Shown piece by piece: positions 62,379-63,635 of a stretch of DNA of 64,000 bases; within the stretch, counting starts at the first letter, position 1, and every line of letters starts with the position of its first letter. A program made the position numbers and the translations under genes. The DNA comes from Atriophallophorus winterbourni (Eukaryota; Platyhelminthes; Trematoda; Plagiorchiida; Microphallidae): positions 1-64,000 of the forward strand of contig JACCGJ010025996.1 of assembly GCA_013407085.1 (NCBI GenBank). Direction: 5' to 3'. A model generated the notes under the pieces. That model ran no database searches. It had not been told where the DNA came from and was given only the letters and a program-made list of their open reading frames with translations.

Positions 62379-62468
62379 TTATCTATCTACCTATTTATCT
62401 ATCAATTTATTTTTGCATTAGCTGCTCCAAGGAAAACTCTGAGTATTGCGAGGTTAAGAAGAAAATAA
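13841..62468 (+). CDS. Micro-exon gene (MEG-type) for a small secreted variable protein; about 30 exons over 48.6 kb
   Basis: What is seen: exon 1 codes for a signal peptide and ends in phase 1. About 30 candidate internal exons of 6-39 nt follow, all multiples of 3, all between AG and GT, all open in phase 1, with no stop at any consecutive junction. A terminal exon in the same phase ends in TAA overlapping AATAAA. Full set: about 250 codons. What is known: schistosomes and related flatworms have micro-exon genes with a signal-peptide exon, strings of symmetric tiny exons and secreted products varied by exon skipping, often expressed in glands or tegument of parasite stages. Inference: this is such a gene, unusually long and exon-rich, secreted and alternatively spliced. 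I cannot match it to a numbered MEG family, so no symbol is given. Exons are listed individually below. Confidence 0.88.
13983..14003 (+). CDS. MEG exon 2 (21 nt)
   Basis: Acceptor TTGTTACCTTCAG, donor GTAAGT. With the carried base it reads LCTGVTY and likely includes the signal-peptidase site. The intron before it is only 81 bases. It supplies one of few cysteines in the product. Confidence 0.85.
15290..15372 (+). repeat. CR1-like 3' tail
   Basis: A short 3' UTR remnant: CTCAGTAAGCC, TTTTAGATCACTAAA and then GAATTGAATTGAAATT, the same tail pattern seen at 487-506 and 5190-5205. Truncated; no coding part is recognisable upstream. Confidence 0.5.
15637..15660 (+). CDS. MEG exon 3 (24 nt)
   Basis: T-rich acceptor ending CATCGAATAG, donor GTGAGT. 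Reads KLGDFELK with the A carried from exon 2. Phase 1 in and out; ends in T. Confidence 0.75.
15770..16078 (+). other. Unassigned 102-aa open frame inside intron 3
   Basis: An ATG-initiated frame of 102 codons (MLLPNIVKHHNSNKKL at the start, HVLRNPAK at the end), in a window where most open frames are short and AT-biased. The composition is ordinary for a soluble protein: Ser, Asn, Lys and His rich, with an acidic DSDDD stretch at residues 81-85. An in-frame stop at 15758-15760 closes it upstream, and no clear splice sites flank it. It could be a retrocopy fragment, a small nested gene or chance. I recognise no domain. Confidence 0.3.
16291..16314 (+). CDS. MEG exon 4 (24 nt)
   Basis: Acceptor TGTCAAAATTTCAG, donor GTAAAA (weaker, after CAG). 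Reads YTKVSNES. NxS is a possible N-glycosylation site if the peptide is secreted (N-E-S). Confidence 0.75.
16750..16812 (+). repeat. Short interspersed repeat with GAAGCTTCATCAGAC
   Basis: Related to copies at 39150-39195, 63425-63465 and, inverted, 40905-40970; the shared core resembles GTTTCGCTCCTGACACAGAAGC followed by TTCGTCAGAC. Nature unknown; dispersed and non-coding. Confidence 0.4.
16815..19140. other. Intron 4, first part: no feature recognised
   Basis: AT-rich intron sequence. Several AG-to-GT intervals were tested and failed on length or phase. Weak minus-strand open frames (for example 18463-18862) show no recognisable domain. Confidence 0.4.
19195..19640. repeat. Imperfect (ATC)n trinucleotide tract, ~440 bases
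   Basis: Dense interrupted ATC/TTA repeats. Frames through it give runs of Ile/Phe/Asn on one strand and Met/Leu on the other, which are artefacts of the repeat. It lies in intron 4. Confidence 0.9.
20196..20234 (+). CDS. MEG exon 5 (39 nt)
   Basis: Strong acceptor GTGTAATTTTCTCACAG, donor GTGAGT. Reads GETELKVGSLTQM. With the candidate at 39560 it is the longest internal exon. Its GETELK resembles TTPELK of exon 7, which may reflect old exon duplication. Confidence 0.85.
21278..21435 (+). repeat. Retroelement 3' tail encoding a C-x2-C finger
   Basis: Open from about 21095 to 21370. The end reads ITDYRCQRCGRDCSSRIGL then FSHSKSC and stop, followed by a conserved 3' UTR (TGATGTACATCCATGGTCGA, GACCGAAGGAGGCC) and an AAC repeat end near 21437. 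C-x2-C-GRxC-x-SRIGL-x-SH is the C-terminal finger of RTE- or CR1-type non-LTR elements. Upstream residues (YMCKICQMASIP...CYACLSKLHAKCY) hold further cysteine pairs. It is a 5'-truncated copy and the best preserved of at least six in the window. Confidence 0.65.
21900..23860. other. Intron 5, middle part: decayed repeats
   Basis: AT-rich intron. A minus-strand stretch at about 22035-22640 resembles very decayed RT (the plus strand carries GTATGGTGTGGTTAACACGATCAAATGTTTC, like the inverse of RT motif regions), but I cannot assign it firmly. A short (TA)n lies at 23280-23297. No exon met the length and phase tests. Confidence 0.3.
23870..24400 (-). pseudogene. CR1-like RT C-terminal relic, minus strand
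   Basis: The minus-strand open stretch 23863-24192 contains TRKNTKDLGIPHSRLKIGSN and then FFSVRNSLTWNILPDGIKRSE, the conserved C-terminal end of CR1-type reverse transcriptases (FF..R....WN.LP..I..S). The frame breaks on both sides. It is a truncated relic in intron 5. Confidence 0.7.
25169..25189 (+). CDS. MEG exon 6 (21 nt)
   Basis: Very strong acceptor TTATGTATTTTTTCAG, donor GTAAGG. Reads PKIKQDT, a short basic/acidic peptide. Phase 1 in and out. Confidence 0.85.
25450..25500 (+). repeat. Degenerate hammerhead-type repeat
   Basis: CTCCAG, CTAAGGA (decayed CTGATGA), GACAAACAGCTA, GAAACCGGTA and GTGG. Same order as the better copies at 12837 and 38886, but the core is broken. The upstream 120 bases also belong to that repeat family (TTTACCACATTTTCACT). 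A duplicate lies at 26770-26815. Confidence 0.45.
25978..25995 (+). CDS. MEG exon 7 (18 nt)
   Basis: Acceptor TTTATGTGCAACTTTCAG, donor GTGAGT. Reads TTPELK. It is the first of a duplicated exon pair: the whole intron-exon-intron block recurs 1319 bases on as exon 8. Confidence 0.85.
26080..26390 (+). pseudogene. Reverse transcriptase relic (first copy)
   Basis: Reads HINNLPQIISFKMVLSEDKT and then ISYADDCEELQIYFQNVSDW before breaking, matching the RT region from before motif C into the thumb; the catalytic box has decayed. A shorter second copy follows exon 8 at about 27380-27560. Confidence 0.65.
26518..26640. repeat. (TA)n microsatellite
   Basis: Imperfect TA repeat of ~120 bases with a few interruptions, between the two copies of the exon 7/8 duplication. 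Confidence 0.95.
26770..26815 (+). repeat. Degenerate hammerhead-type repeat (duplicate)
   Basis: Counterpart of 25450-25500 made by the tandem duplication: CTCCAGCTAATACGG, AAAACAGCTG, GAAACCGGTAGTGG. The core is lost. Confidence 0.4.
27297..27314 (+). CDS. MEG exon 8 (18 nt)
   Basis: Acceptor TTTGCAACTTTTAG, donor GTGAGT. Reads VTMEVK and is homologous to exon 7 (TTPELK): 13 of 18 bases match and flanking introns align. A clear case of a new micro-exon born by tandem duplication. Confidence 0.85.
27380..27560 (+). pseudogene. Reverse transcriptase relic (second copy)
   Basis: Shorter, internally deleted copy of the 26080-26390 relic; ends with the shared TCGTTGG, AACGACCATGAAGTACGG stretch. 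Confidence 0.55.
27625..27686. repeat. (TA)n microsatellite
   Basis: About 60 bases of nearly pure TA in intron 8. Confidence 0.95.
27780..28180 (+). pseudogene. RT C-terminal relic
   Basis: Reads VPYTERLRRLGLCDFTQWCI, then RRDIILPYRIVSSKGNQL in one frame, then a stop. This is the domain after the RT thumb in CR1-like elements (YxxRLxxLGL...RRxRxDLI). Truncated at both ends. Confidence 0.65.
28192..28596 (-). other. Minus-strand open frame of 134 aa, probable retroelement 3' end
   Basis: Lys/Ile/Leu-rich reading frame whose end reads CECLNYIHGRHQPLEENN. The last part overlaps the inverse of the conserved 3' tail (CATCCATGGT), found in the plus orientation at 21400. The frame probably belongs to a retroelement copy lying on the minus strand. 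I recognise no domain in the first 100 residues. Confidence 0.35.
28650..29700. other. Intron 8, last part: no feature recognised
   Basis: AT-rich intron without a candidate exon passing the length, phase and splice-site tests. Short open frames at 28652 and 29435 look like chance. Confidence 0.35.
29720..29737 (+). CDS. MEG exon 9 (18 nt)
   Basis: Acceptor TTTGTCTATTTTTATACAG, donor GTACGT. Reads DFPFKF, strikingly aromatic. Phase 1 in and out. Confidence 0.75.
30826..30855 (+). CDS. MEG exon 10 (30 nt)
   Basis: Acceptor CAATTCTTCCGTCTACAG, donor GTAAGT. Reads EDFQHGEHLT, acidic and His-containing. It begins with AG, so joining it to an exon ending in T would create a stop; exon 9 ends in G, which is compatible. 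Confidence 0.85.
31044..31061 (+). CDS. MEG exon 11, candidate (18 nt)
   Basis: Very strong acceptor CTCTTTTCATCTTTTTAG but a weaker donor, GTAATT. Reads TMKYDR with the A from exon 10. Length and phase fit. A related sequence without a usable donor lies at 34054, suggesting this exon was once duplicated. May be skipped often because of the donor. Confidence 0.5.
31548..31595 (+). repeat. Retroelement 3'-tail fragment
   Basis: GTGCGCTTGCAATGCACATC then CATGGTCATCTGCGGAAGG matches the conserved 3' UTR of the finger-bearing tail at 21385-21425. Very short. Confidence 0.4.
31600..32860. other. Intron: no feature recognised
   Basis: AT-rich intron sequence with decayed repeat-like stretches. 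Plus-strand open frames at 32132 and 32568 carry no recognisable domain and no flanking splice sites that fit the gene. Confidence 0.3.
32870..33080 (-). repeat. CR1-like 3' UTR, minus strand
   Basis: Read on the minus strand this matches the 3' UTR found after the plus-strand RT relics: the plus-strand text GGTTTTGATTTGCTTACTGA is the inverse of TCAGTAGGCAAAC...CCCGTTTTA. Its GATTCAGGTAAAA mimics an exon end but belongs to the repeat. Confidence 0.5.
33540..33782 (-). pseudogene. CR1-like RT fragment, minus strand
   Basis: Reads RLGNYVDFEYSLGAHRLA and then EKKDLYALISNSLWMSSHCF, the region after the RT palm (xxYxLGxxxLxxxxxxKDLGVxI). Open for 80 codons, but only a fragment. Confidence 0.65.
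34054..34075 (+). pseudogene. Possible dead micro-exon
   Basis: After TTGTTTCAG the sequence CTATGAAATATTTCGCTG closely resembles candidate exon 11 (CTATGAAATATGATCGCG), and the bases after it also align. Here the donor GT is replaced by AA, so it should not be spliced as an exon. Reads like a fossil duplicate. Confidence 0.35.
34179..34184 (+). CDS. MEG exon 12, candidate (6 nt)
   Basis: GCGAAA between a strong acceptor (TTTCATGTTTTTTAG) and a modest donor (GTAATT). It would add two residues, GE or SE depending on the exon before. Six-base exons occur in known MEGs, but such a short match can arise by chance. Confidence 0.35.
34857..34883 (+). CDS. MEG exon 13 (27 nt)
   Basis: Acceptor AATTTTTATTTCACAG, donor GTGAGA. 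Reads ITFKDGKDT after an exon ending in A. Its KDT end recalls KQDT of exon 6. Confidence 0.85.
34890..36770. other. Intron 13: no feature recognised
   Basis: AT-rich intron. The open frames at 35685-35885 (plus) and 36210-36440 (minus) have no recognisable domain. A weak echo of the retroelement 3' tail (GATGTACATCCATTTT) sits at about 35002. Confidence 0.3.
36782..36796 (+). CDS. MEG exon 14 (15 nt)
   Basis: Acceptor AATTGATTTTTCATAG, donor GTAAGT. Reads NTVTF; N-T-V is not a glycosylation site, as it lacks S/T at +2. Confidence 0.85.
37777..37797 (+). CDS. MEG exon 15, candidate (21 nt)
   Basis: Strong acceptor TTACCGTGTTTCTTCAG; donor GTGTGT is weak. Reads VEATKIF with the G from exon 14. 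Open and in phase, but the donor keeps confidence moderate. Could be an alternative exon. Confidence 0.45.
38700..38985 (+). repeat. Interspersed repeat with hammerhead-like core
   Basis: Core 38886-38927: CACTAC, TTGATGA (C3 of CTGATGA replaced by T), stem II GTGC/GCAC (38899-38902 with 38908-38911) around AAACA, GAAA (38912-38915), then ATA as a possible NUH triplet, and GTGGGG pairing back to CACTAC (5 of 6 pairs, one G-T). Upstream GGCCGTACCAACTTTATCCA and downstream GATGTAAATGCATGCAA belong to the family. This is the best preserved stem II in the window. Confidence 0.6.
39150..39200 (+). repeat. Short interspersed repeat (GGTAACGTTTC family)
   Basis: GGGTAACGTTTCACTCCTGA followed by CACAGAAGCTTCGTCAGAC; same family as 16750-16812 and 63425-63465. 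Confidence 0.45.
39560..39598 (+). CDS. MEG exon 16, candidate (39 nt)
   Basis: Donor CGGTAAGT is strong. The acceptor (GGTTTTTTGATAAAG) has a T tract but ends in AAG, and two later AGs give lengths that break the frame. Reads GFKLKFNEPTLQH. Its length equals exon 5 and it lies just before two confident exons. Confidence 0.6.
39688..39711 (+). CDS. MEG exon 17 (24 nt)
   Basis: Acceptor TACTCGATTTTTCCAG, donor GTGAGT. Reads VGTATFRT. Ends in T, so it must not be joined to an exon starting AA or AG. Confidence 0.88.
39814..39828 (+). CDS. MEG exon 18 (15 nt)
   Basis: Acceptor TTTACATAATTTCAG, donor GTAAGA. Reads LDPVE. The intron before it is only 102 bases; with the 89-base intron ahead of exon 17 it forms the tightest exon cluster of the gene. 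Confidence 0.85.
40000..40900. other. Intron 18, first part: repeat debris
   Basis: No exon passed the tests. The stretch near 40651 (ATTGTGGTGCTCATATCC) recurs in varied form near 29665, 41870 and 48436 and belongs to an undefined repeat. Confidence 0.3.
40905..40970 (-). repeat. Short interspersed repeat (GGTAACGTTTC family), inverted
   Basis: Plus strand reads CTCAGTCTGACGAAGCCCAG ... GGAACGTTACCCGAAAAACC, the inverse of the copies at 39150 and 63425. Confidence 0.45.
41304..41330 (+). CDS. MEG exon 19 (27 nt)
   Basis: Acceptor TTTTTTTAATGATTCAG, donor GTAAGT. Reads ITNSKKPVN, basic. Confidence 0.88.
41467..41496 (+). CDS. MEG exon 20 (30 nt)
   Basis: Acceptor TTATGTATTTTCACAG, donor GTAAGT. 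Reads IMLSQSNVVH. The intron before it is 136 bases. Ends in T. Confidence 0.88.
41930..42085 (+). repeat. Degenerate hammerhead-type repeat
   Basis: TTTGTTTACCACATATCCAC then CTAATGA, CGTCAAATAGCCG, GAACCCGGTAGTG. Family member with a mutated core (CTAATGA for CTGATGA, GAAC for GAAA). The GGGTAAGTG after it mimics a splice donor but is part of the repeat. Confidence 0.45.
42610..42618 (+). CDS. MEG exon 21 (9 nt)
   Basis: TCTTTTATC between a very strong acceptor (TTTTTTGCTTTCACAG) and donor GTAAGC. Reads FFY with the T from exon 20. A 9-base exon is below the usual limit for exon definition but typical of MEGs. Confidence 0.75.
42797..42845 (-). repeat. Retroelement 3'-tail fragment, inverted
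   Basis: GGATGTCGACCATGGATGTAC with GCATGAGGTTTTCAC is the inverse of the 3' UTR at 21385-21425. Confidence 0.5.
43740..43925 (+). repeat. Retroelement 3' tail with broken finger
   Basis: Encodes CTRCGRDVSS then a stop where the intact copy reads SRIGL; the second half of the finger (IGLLSHSKCS-like) continues after the stop. Followed by the conserved TTCATGGTCGAGATCGACCG and GAAGAAC-rich end. Confidence 0.6.
44121..44144 (+). CDS. MEG exon 22 (24 nt)
   Basis: Acceptor AATTATTTTCATTTTTAG, donor GTAAGT. Reads PNFKKSPI. Phase 1 in and out. Confidence 0.88.
44360..44377 (+). CDS. MEG exon 23, candidate (18 nt), within a perfect hairpin
   Basis: Acceptor GACGAATTGCAG, donor GTAAGT. Would read ILHQQN. 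The exon lies inside a perfect 9-bp inverted repeat (44357-44365 with 44370-44378, loop ATCA) that also covers the acceptor AG and the first donor base. An internal AG could compete. Skipping the next exon (24) would give TAA at the junction with exon 25. Confidence 0.4.
44960..45228 (+). other. Open frame with a YADD-like box, possible RT scrap
   Basis: The frame 45001-45228 ends SDLDHYADDKSTWRFE. HYADD could be a decayed RT catalytic box, but the surrounding residues do not match well. Not a convincing gene. Confidence 0.25.
45690..45704 (+). CDS. MEG exon 24 (15 nt)
   Basis: Acceptor TATTTCCGTACACCCTCAG, donor GTGAGT. Reads YVMCT after exon 23 or NVMCT after exon 22. Carries a cysteine. 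Confidence 0.65.
46255..46460 (-). repeat. CR1-like 3' UTR, minus strand
   Basis: Plus strand begins AATTTCAATTCAATTCAAC and TGGTCTAAAAAGCAAATAGC, the inverse of the 3' tail after the RT relics at 3350-3413. No coding part is clearly attached. Confidence 0.6.
46470..47970. other. Intron 24, last part: no feature recognised
   Basis: AT-rich intron with no exon candidate passing the tests and no recognised element. Confidence 0.3.
47984..48013 (+). CDS. MEG exon 25 (30 nt)
   Basis: Acceptor AAATTATCTCTTGAACAG, donor GTAAGT. Reads KGKKCTGLLI: a basic head, one cysteine and a hydrophobic end. It begins with AA, so it needs a previous exon not ending in T. Confidence 0.88.
48092..48136. repeat. 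(TA)n microsatellite
   Basis: About 45 bases of pure TA, 80 bases after exon 25. Confidence 0.95.
48140..50120. other. Intron 25: repeat debris, no exon recognised
   Basis: AT-rich. TTGGAGACG at 48496-48504 looks like a 9-base exon but lies in a repeat-like stretch (see rejected items). Open frames at 48865, 49185 and 49697 show nothing recognisable. Confidence 0.3.
50131..50145 (+). CDS. MEG exon 26 (15 nt)
   Basis: Acceptor TTCAACCGCTTTGCTAACAG, donor GTAAGT. Reads EPIRI. Shares the CAATCAGA core with exon 27, so the two are probably duplicates. Confidence 0.85.
50173..50207. repeat. (TA)n microsatellite
   Basis: About 35 bases of TA just after exon 26. Confidence 0.95.
50558..50572 (+). 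CDS. MEG exon 27 (15 nt)
   Basis: Acceptor TTGTCGTCGCTTACTACAG, donor GTAAGT. Reads GTIRD. Same length, same donor and same CAATCAGA core as exon 26. Confidence 0.85.
50750..51195 (+). mobile_element. GC-rich retroelement fragment
   Basis: Clearly GC-richer than everything around it. It opens with ACCGAAGTAGGGGAGATTTC and includes GGTGACCGACGAAACGG, GTCCTTGGATAGGACAAGG and a CCACC-rich 3' part. One frame is open (50959-51369), but there is no finished domain. The abrupt base-composition change suggests a mobile-element 5' region, possibly of an RTE-type element. Identity is not certain. Confidence 0.4.
51683..51805 (+). repeat. Retroelement 3' tail, decayed finger
   Basis: CGCGCTTCGGGATAGATTG and CCAAATCGGCTAATTTAGTC correspond to the finger region at 21300-21345, followed by CATGCGCTTGTGATGTA and an AAC end. 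The cysteine codons are lost. Confidence 0.5.
52350..52445 (+). repeat. Hammerhead-type repeat with intact CTGATGA
   Basis: CCTAC (52362-52366) then CTGATGA (52367-52373), GTATAAACAGCC, TAAA in place of GAAA, CC, GTC (52394-52396) and GTGGG (52397-52401), which pairs with CCTAC over five positions including one G-T. Downstream TGTGATGGAAATGCATGCAAA is the family end. Stem II has decayed. Confidence 0.55.
52795..52890 (-). repeat. Hammerhead-type repeat, minus strand
   Basis: On the minus strand: CTGCCTGATGAGTAAAAACA, GCACAAAATCA and later TGTGTGTGATAGAGG and GCAAATACGGC, the same order as at 62990-63065. GAAA has become AAAA. Confidence 0.5.
53597..53620 (+). CDS. MEG exon 28 (24 nt)
   Basis: Acceptor TGCTCCTTTCCGCAG, donor GTGAGC. 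Reads QSGERDYL. Begins with AA; exon 27 ends in C, so the junction is safe. Confidence 0.85.
53890..54130 (+). repeat. Dispersed repeat, copy 1
   Basis: TATGCAATTAGTCAATG, CACGAAATCGACTTACAA and GAAGTGACAACCGGGAC recur, diverged, at 58515-58650. Non-coding; family not identified. Confidence 0.5.
54412..54426 (+). CDS. MEG exon 29 (15 nt, or 9 nt from a second acceptor)
   Basis: Acceptor TTATTACTTGAACAG gives 15 nt (VSDAM); a second AG six bases on (TTTCAG, 54412-54417) gives 9 nt (DAM). Both keep frame. Donor GTAAGC. Confidence 0.65.
   Translation, partial: FQTQ
54450..56070. other. Intron 29, first part: little recognised
   Basis: AT-rich intron. The interval 55680-55712 satisfies exon rules but resembles an RT remnant (see rejected items). 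A short ATT repeat lies at 56000-56031. Confidence 0.3.
56080..56200 (+). pseudogene. Reverse transcriptase fragment
   Basis: Reads FEGHLQYMVVNGKRSHAIPI and then PRGVLQGT before a stop, matching the RT motif B region (QYxxVNG...RGVLQGxxLxP) also seen in the minus-strand element at 59.8 kb. Confidence 0.6.
56565..56690 (+). repeat. Direct repeat, copy 1
   Basis: ATGAATAAAAATGTGAAAAT and ATAATAGTATAAAA with GAGTAG...TATCAAAT...CTCACAAATGATGTTC recur at 58048-58140, about 1455 bases downstream. Together they flank exon 30. Confidence 0.7.
56700..57480. other. Intron 29, last part: no feature recognised
   Basis: AT-rich intron with repeat-like fragments; no exon candidate. Confidence 0.3.
57487..57504 (+). 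CDS. MEG exon 30 (18 nt)
   Basis: Acceptor TTGATTTTTAACACAG, donor GTGAGT. Reads RCAIGQ. Carries a cysteine and ends in T. Confidence 0.85.
58048..58140 (+). repeat. Direct repeat, copy 2
   Basis: Second copy of 56565-56690 with scattered changes; similarity is lost after ATATATAAG.CCTAGT. No second exon 30 was found behind it. Confidence 0.65.
58500..58735 (+). repeat. Dispersed repeat, copy 2
   Basis: Diverged copy of 53890-54130 (TATGCAATTGGTAATGG, CGAAATCGATTGACAA, GAAGTGAGAACCGG). Confidence 0.45.
58737..58797. repeat. (GAA)n microsatellite
   Basis: About 60 bases of GAA with a few interruptions. It lies at the 3' side of the minus-strand retroelement that starts at 61.2 kb, so on that strand it reads as a (TTC)n tail. 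Confidence 0.9.
58905..61190 (-). mobile_element. Broken non-LTR retrotransposon: APE endonuclease end, reverse transcriptase, C-terminal domain
   Basis: Read from 61190 down: endonuclease end with the SDH motif (SAPIGNSDHCVTSILPKIYG at about 60900-60965); linker with KAAGPDNLSPLLLKE (about 60290); RT entry YPGKYRPIACTSQLLKVLES; motif A LLDYTNAFNSV (about 59910); motif B RGVLQGAILSP (about 59755); catalytic YADDIDV (about 59665); thumb with SKYLGDILSQSLKWTDHV; C-terminal part ending KFKNSFITYLARYWVDH (about 58980). Frameshifts between segments (for example near 60180, 59850 and 59290) break it, so it is inactive, but it is the most complete element here. It lies antisense in intron 30. CR1/Jockey-like by motif. 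Confidence 0.8.
61450..61615 (+). repeat. Retroelement 3' tail with intact finger codons
   Basis: Encodes FRCQRCGRDCSFRIGLFSHS and KNCKT then stop (CxxCGRxC...H...C), followed by the shared 3' UTR (GATGTAATCCATGGTCGACA, AGAAGGAGGCC) and an AAC/ACA end. 5'-truncated. Confidence 0.6.
61853..61879 (+). CDS. MEG exon 31 (27 nt)
   Basis: Acceptor CATTCTACCCGAAAATTTAG, donor GTAAGT. Reads FSYNEETKQ with the T from exon 30. Lies inside a longer open frame (61738-62421) that continues into the TATC repeat, which is an artefact. Donor and phase favour the exon reading. Confidence 0.7.
61982..62405. repeat. (TATC)n microsatellite, ~420 bases, in the last intron
   Basis: Long, lightly interrupted TATC/CTAT repeat filling most of the 542-base last intron. 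It gives spurious Ile-Tyr-Leu-Ser open frames. Its pyrimidine-rich strand runs up to the acceptor of the terminal exon. Confidence 0.97.
62422..62468 (+). CDS. MEG exon 32: terminal exon, basic C-terminus and stop
   Basis: Acceptor TTTATTTTTGCATTAG. With the T from exon 31 it reads SAPRKTLSIARLRRK then TAA (62466-62468). Six of 15 residues are Arg or Lys, giving a strongly basic tail. The only exon with no donor in frame before a stop. Confidence 0.75.
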
Positions 62469-62469
62469 A
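62464..62469 (+). terminator. AATAAA polyadenylation signal overlapping the stop codon
   Basis: AATAAA at 62464-62469 shares bases with the TAA at 62466-62468, so the 3' UTR would be about 10-30 bases. It supports this as the gene end. Confidence 0.6.
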
Positions 62470-62869
62470 TATTGCTCAATTTGAGTGAGAATCGGAGTAT
62501 TCAATAGATAATCAATACTGTTTGGCCCTCATGAGAGTAATGTTTTGAATTGTCACAGAAACACAGTTTGCAAAGCACCAGGTAACGATTGTAGCACGAG
62601 TGCTGAGAGATCAACGCGGTCTAACCAAATTACCGTAATTGCACTCGCATTAAAAATCTGAGTATTTAATAGACTAGGTACACGTATGATAGGATTGAAT
62701 GTCAAGAAGCGTTAGACACTTGCGCACTAATTATCATCATTTTACTATTAAGGTATTTCAGTGTTAGAACTTATATAGCCCCATGAGCTACGAATAGTTA
62801 TCAGGGAAATATTATTGATTACTCCGTTATGCGCTGTGTGTGTGTTTGTGCATCATGAAAATGCATCAT

Positions 62870-63075
62870 CATGCACGGACGATGGAAGAAATTGGTCGTA
62901 TCAGTCTTATCCAACAATGGCCTAATTAAAATGAACTAAGTTTTTCTGTTCACGCAATTTTTAAAAATGTGCGGTTATGATCTCAATATCCTCAGTTGAT
63001 GAGTGCAAACAGCACGAATCCATGCGTGAGGTGATTACATGATGGAAATGAGTGCAAATACGGCTACTCGTCTAA
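62870..63075 (+). repeat. Hammerhead-type repeat
   Basis: CCTCA (62990-62994), G, TTGATGA, stem II GTGC/GCAC (63003-63006 with 63012-63015) around AAACA, GAAT, CCATGC and TGAGG (63027-63031), pairing with CCTCA over five positions. GAAA and the NUH triplet are mutated, so this copy is probably dead. Upstream TGGTCGTATCAGTCTTATCC is shared with 12745 and 38790. Confidence 0.6.
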
Positions 63076-63119
63076 GCCCATGAGTTTTCGTGAGCACGTG
63101 TGGTTGAAAAGAAGTGTCA

Positions 63120-63275
63120 TGCTAGCATTATCTATCAGTGACGTAAAAGCCAAAACAGGGTTTACCTTTCCTTCACTGTTTCAATGCATGCGAATCCCGA
63201 TCGCATTGTCCCTACCTTTTGGGTACAAACAGCCCAAAACCGGTCGTTCGTTGTATTTGATCGAAATACGTTGGA
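63120..63275 (+). repeat. Hammerhead-type repeat, strongly decayed
   Basis: TTTACCTTTCCTTCACTGTTTCA, CCTACCTTTTGGGTACAAACA and GCCCAAAACCGGTCG follow the family order, but CTGATGA is lost. Next to the copy at 62870 in the same orientation, so a tandem pair. Confidence 0.45.
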
Positions 63276-63414
63276 ATACGGATTTATTATTTCATACTCT
63301 TATTTTTAAATAATCAATTTAGCTGTACCGAAAAAGAGACGGAACTGATTGATTGGGACAAAATTTGTTTAGAAAAACAAACCGAAATAAAGTTTGCAAT
63401 GAATCGGTTATAGT

Positions 63415-63470
63415 AAGTTTTTGGTAACGTTTCGCTTCTGAACACAGAAGCTTCGTCAGAACAAGAGTGT
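63415..63470 (+). repeat. Short interspersed repeat (GGTAACGTTTC family)
   Basis: TTGGTAACGTTTCGCTTCTG and ACACAGAAGCTTCGTCAGAAC; same family as 16750, 39150 and inverted 40905. Confidence 0.45.
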
Positions 63471-63635
63471 CGGTACGAACAGTATTCAGGTATAAATGGC
63501 ATTCTCTTGATCAATCCTGAGTTCACTAAGCTACACAGGGAAGATCAAGATAATTGATCACTGACTGCGTGTAGTTCGAGGTGAGTTTACTTTTATTAGT
63601 TCGCTAAGCGGATGGTTTTCGATACGCAGTATCTT

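Noticed and set aside
61738..62488. Two long overlapping plus-strand open frames of 227 and 182 codons, rich in Ile, Tyr, Leu and Ser
   Set aside because: They are translations of the TATC microsatellite. Only the exon 31 and exon 32 intervals fit the gene.
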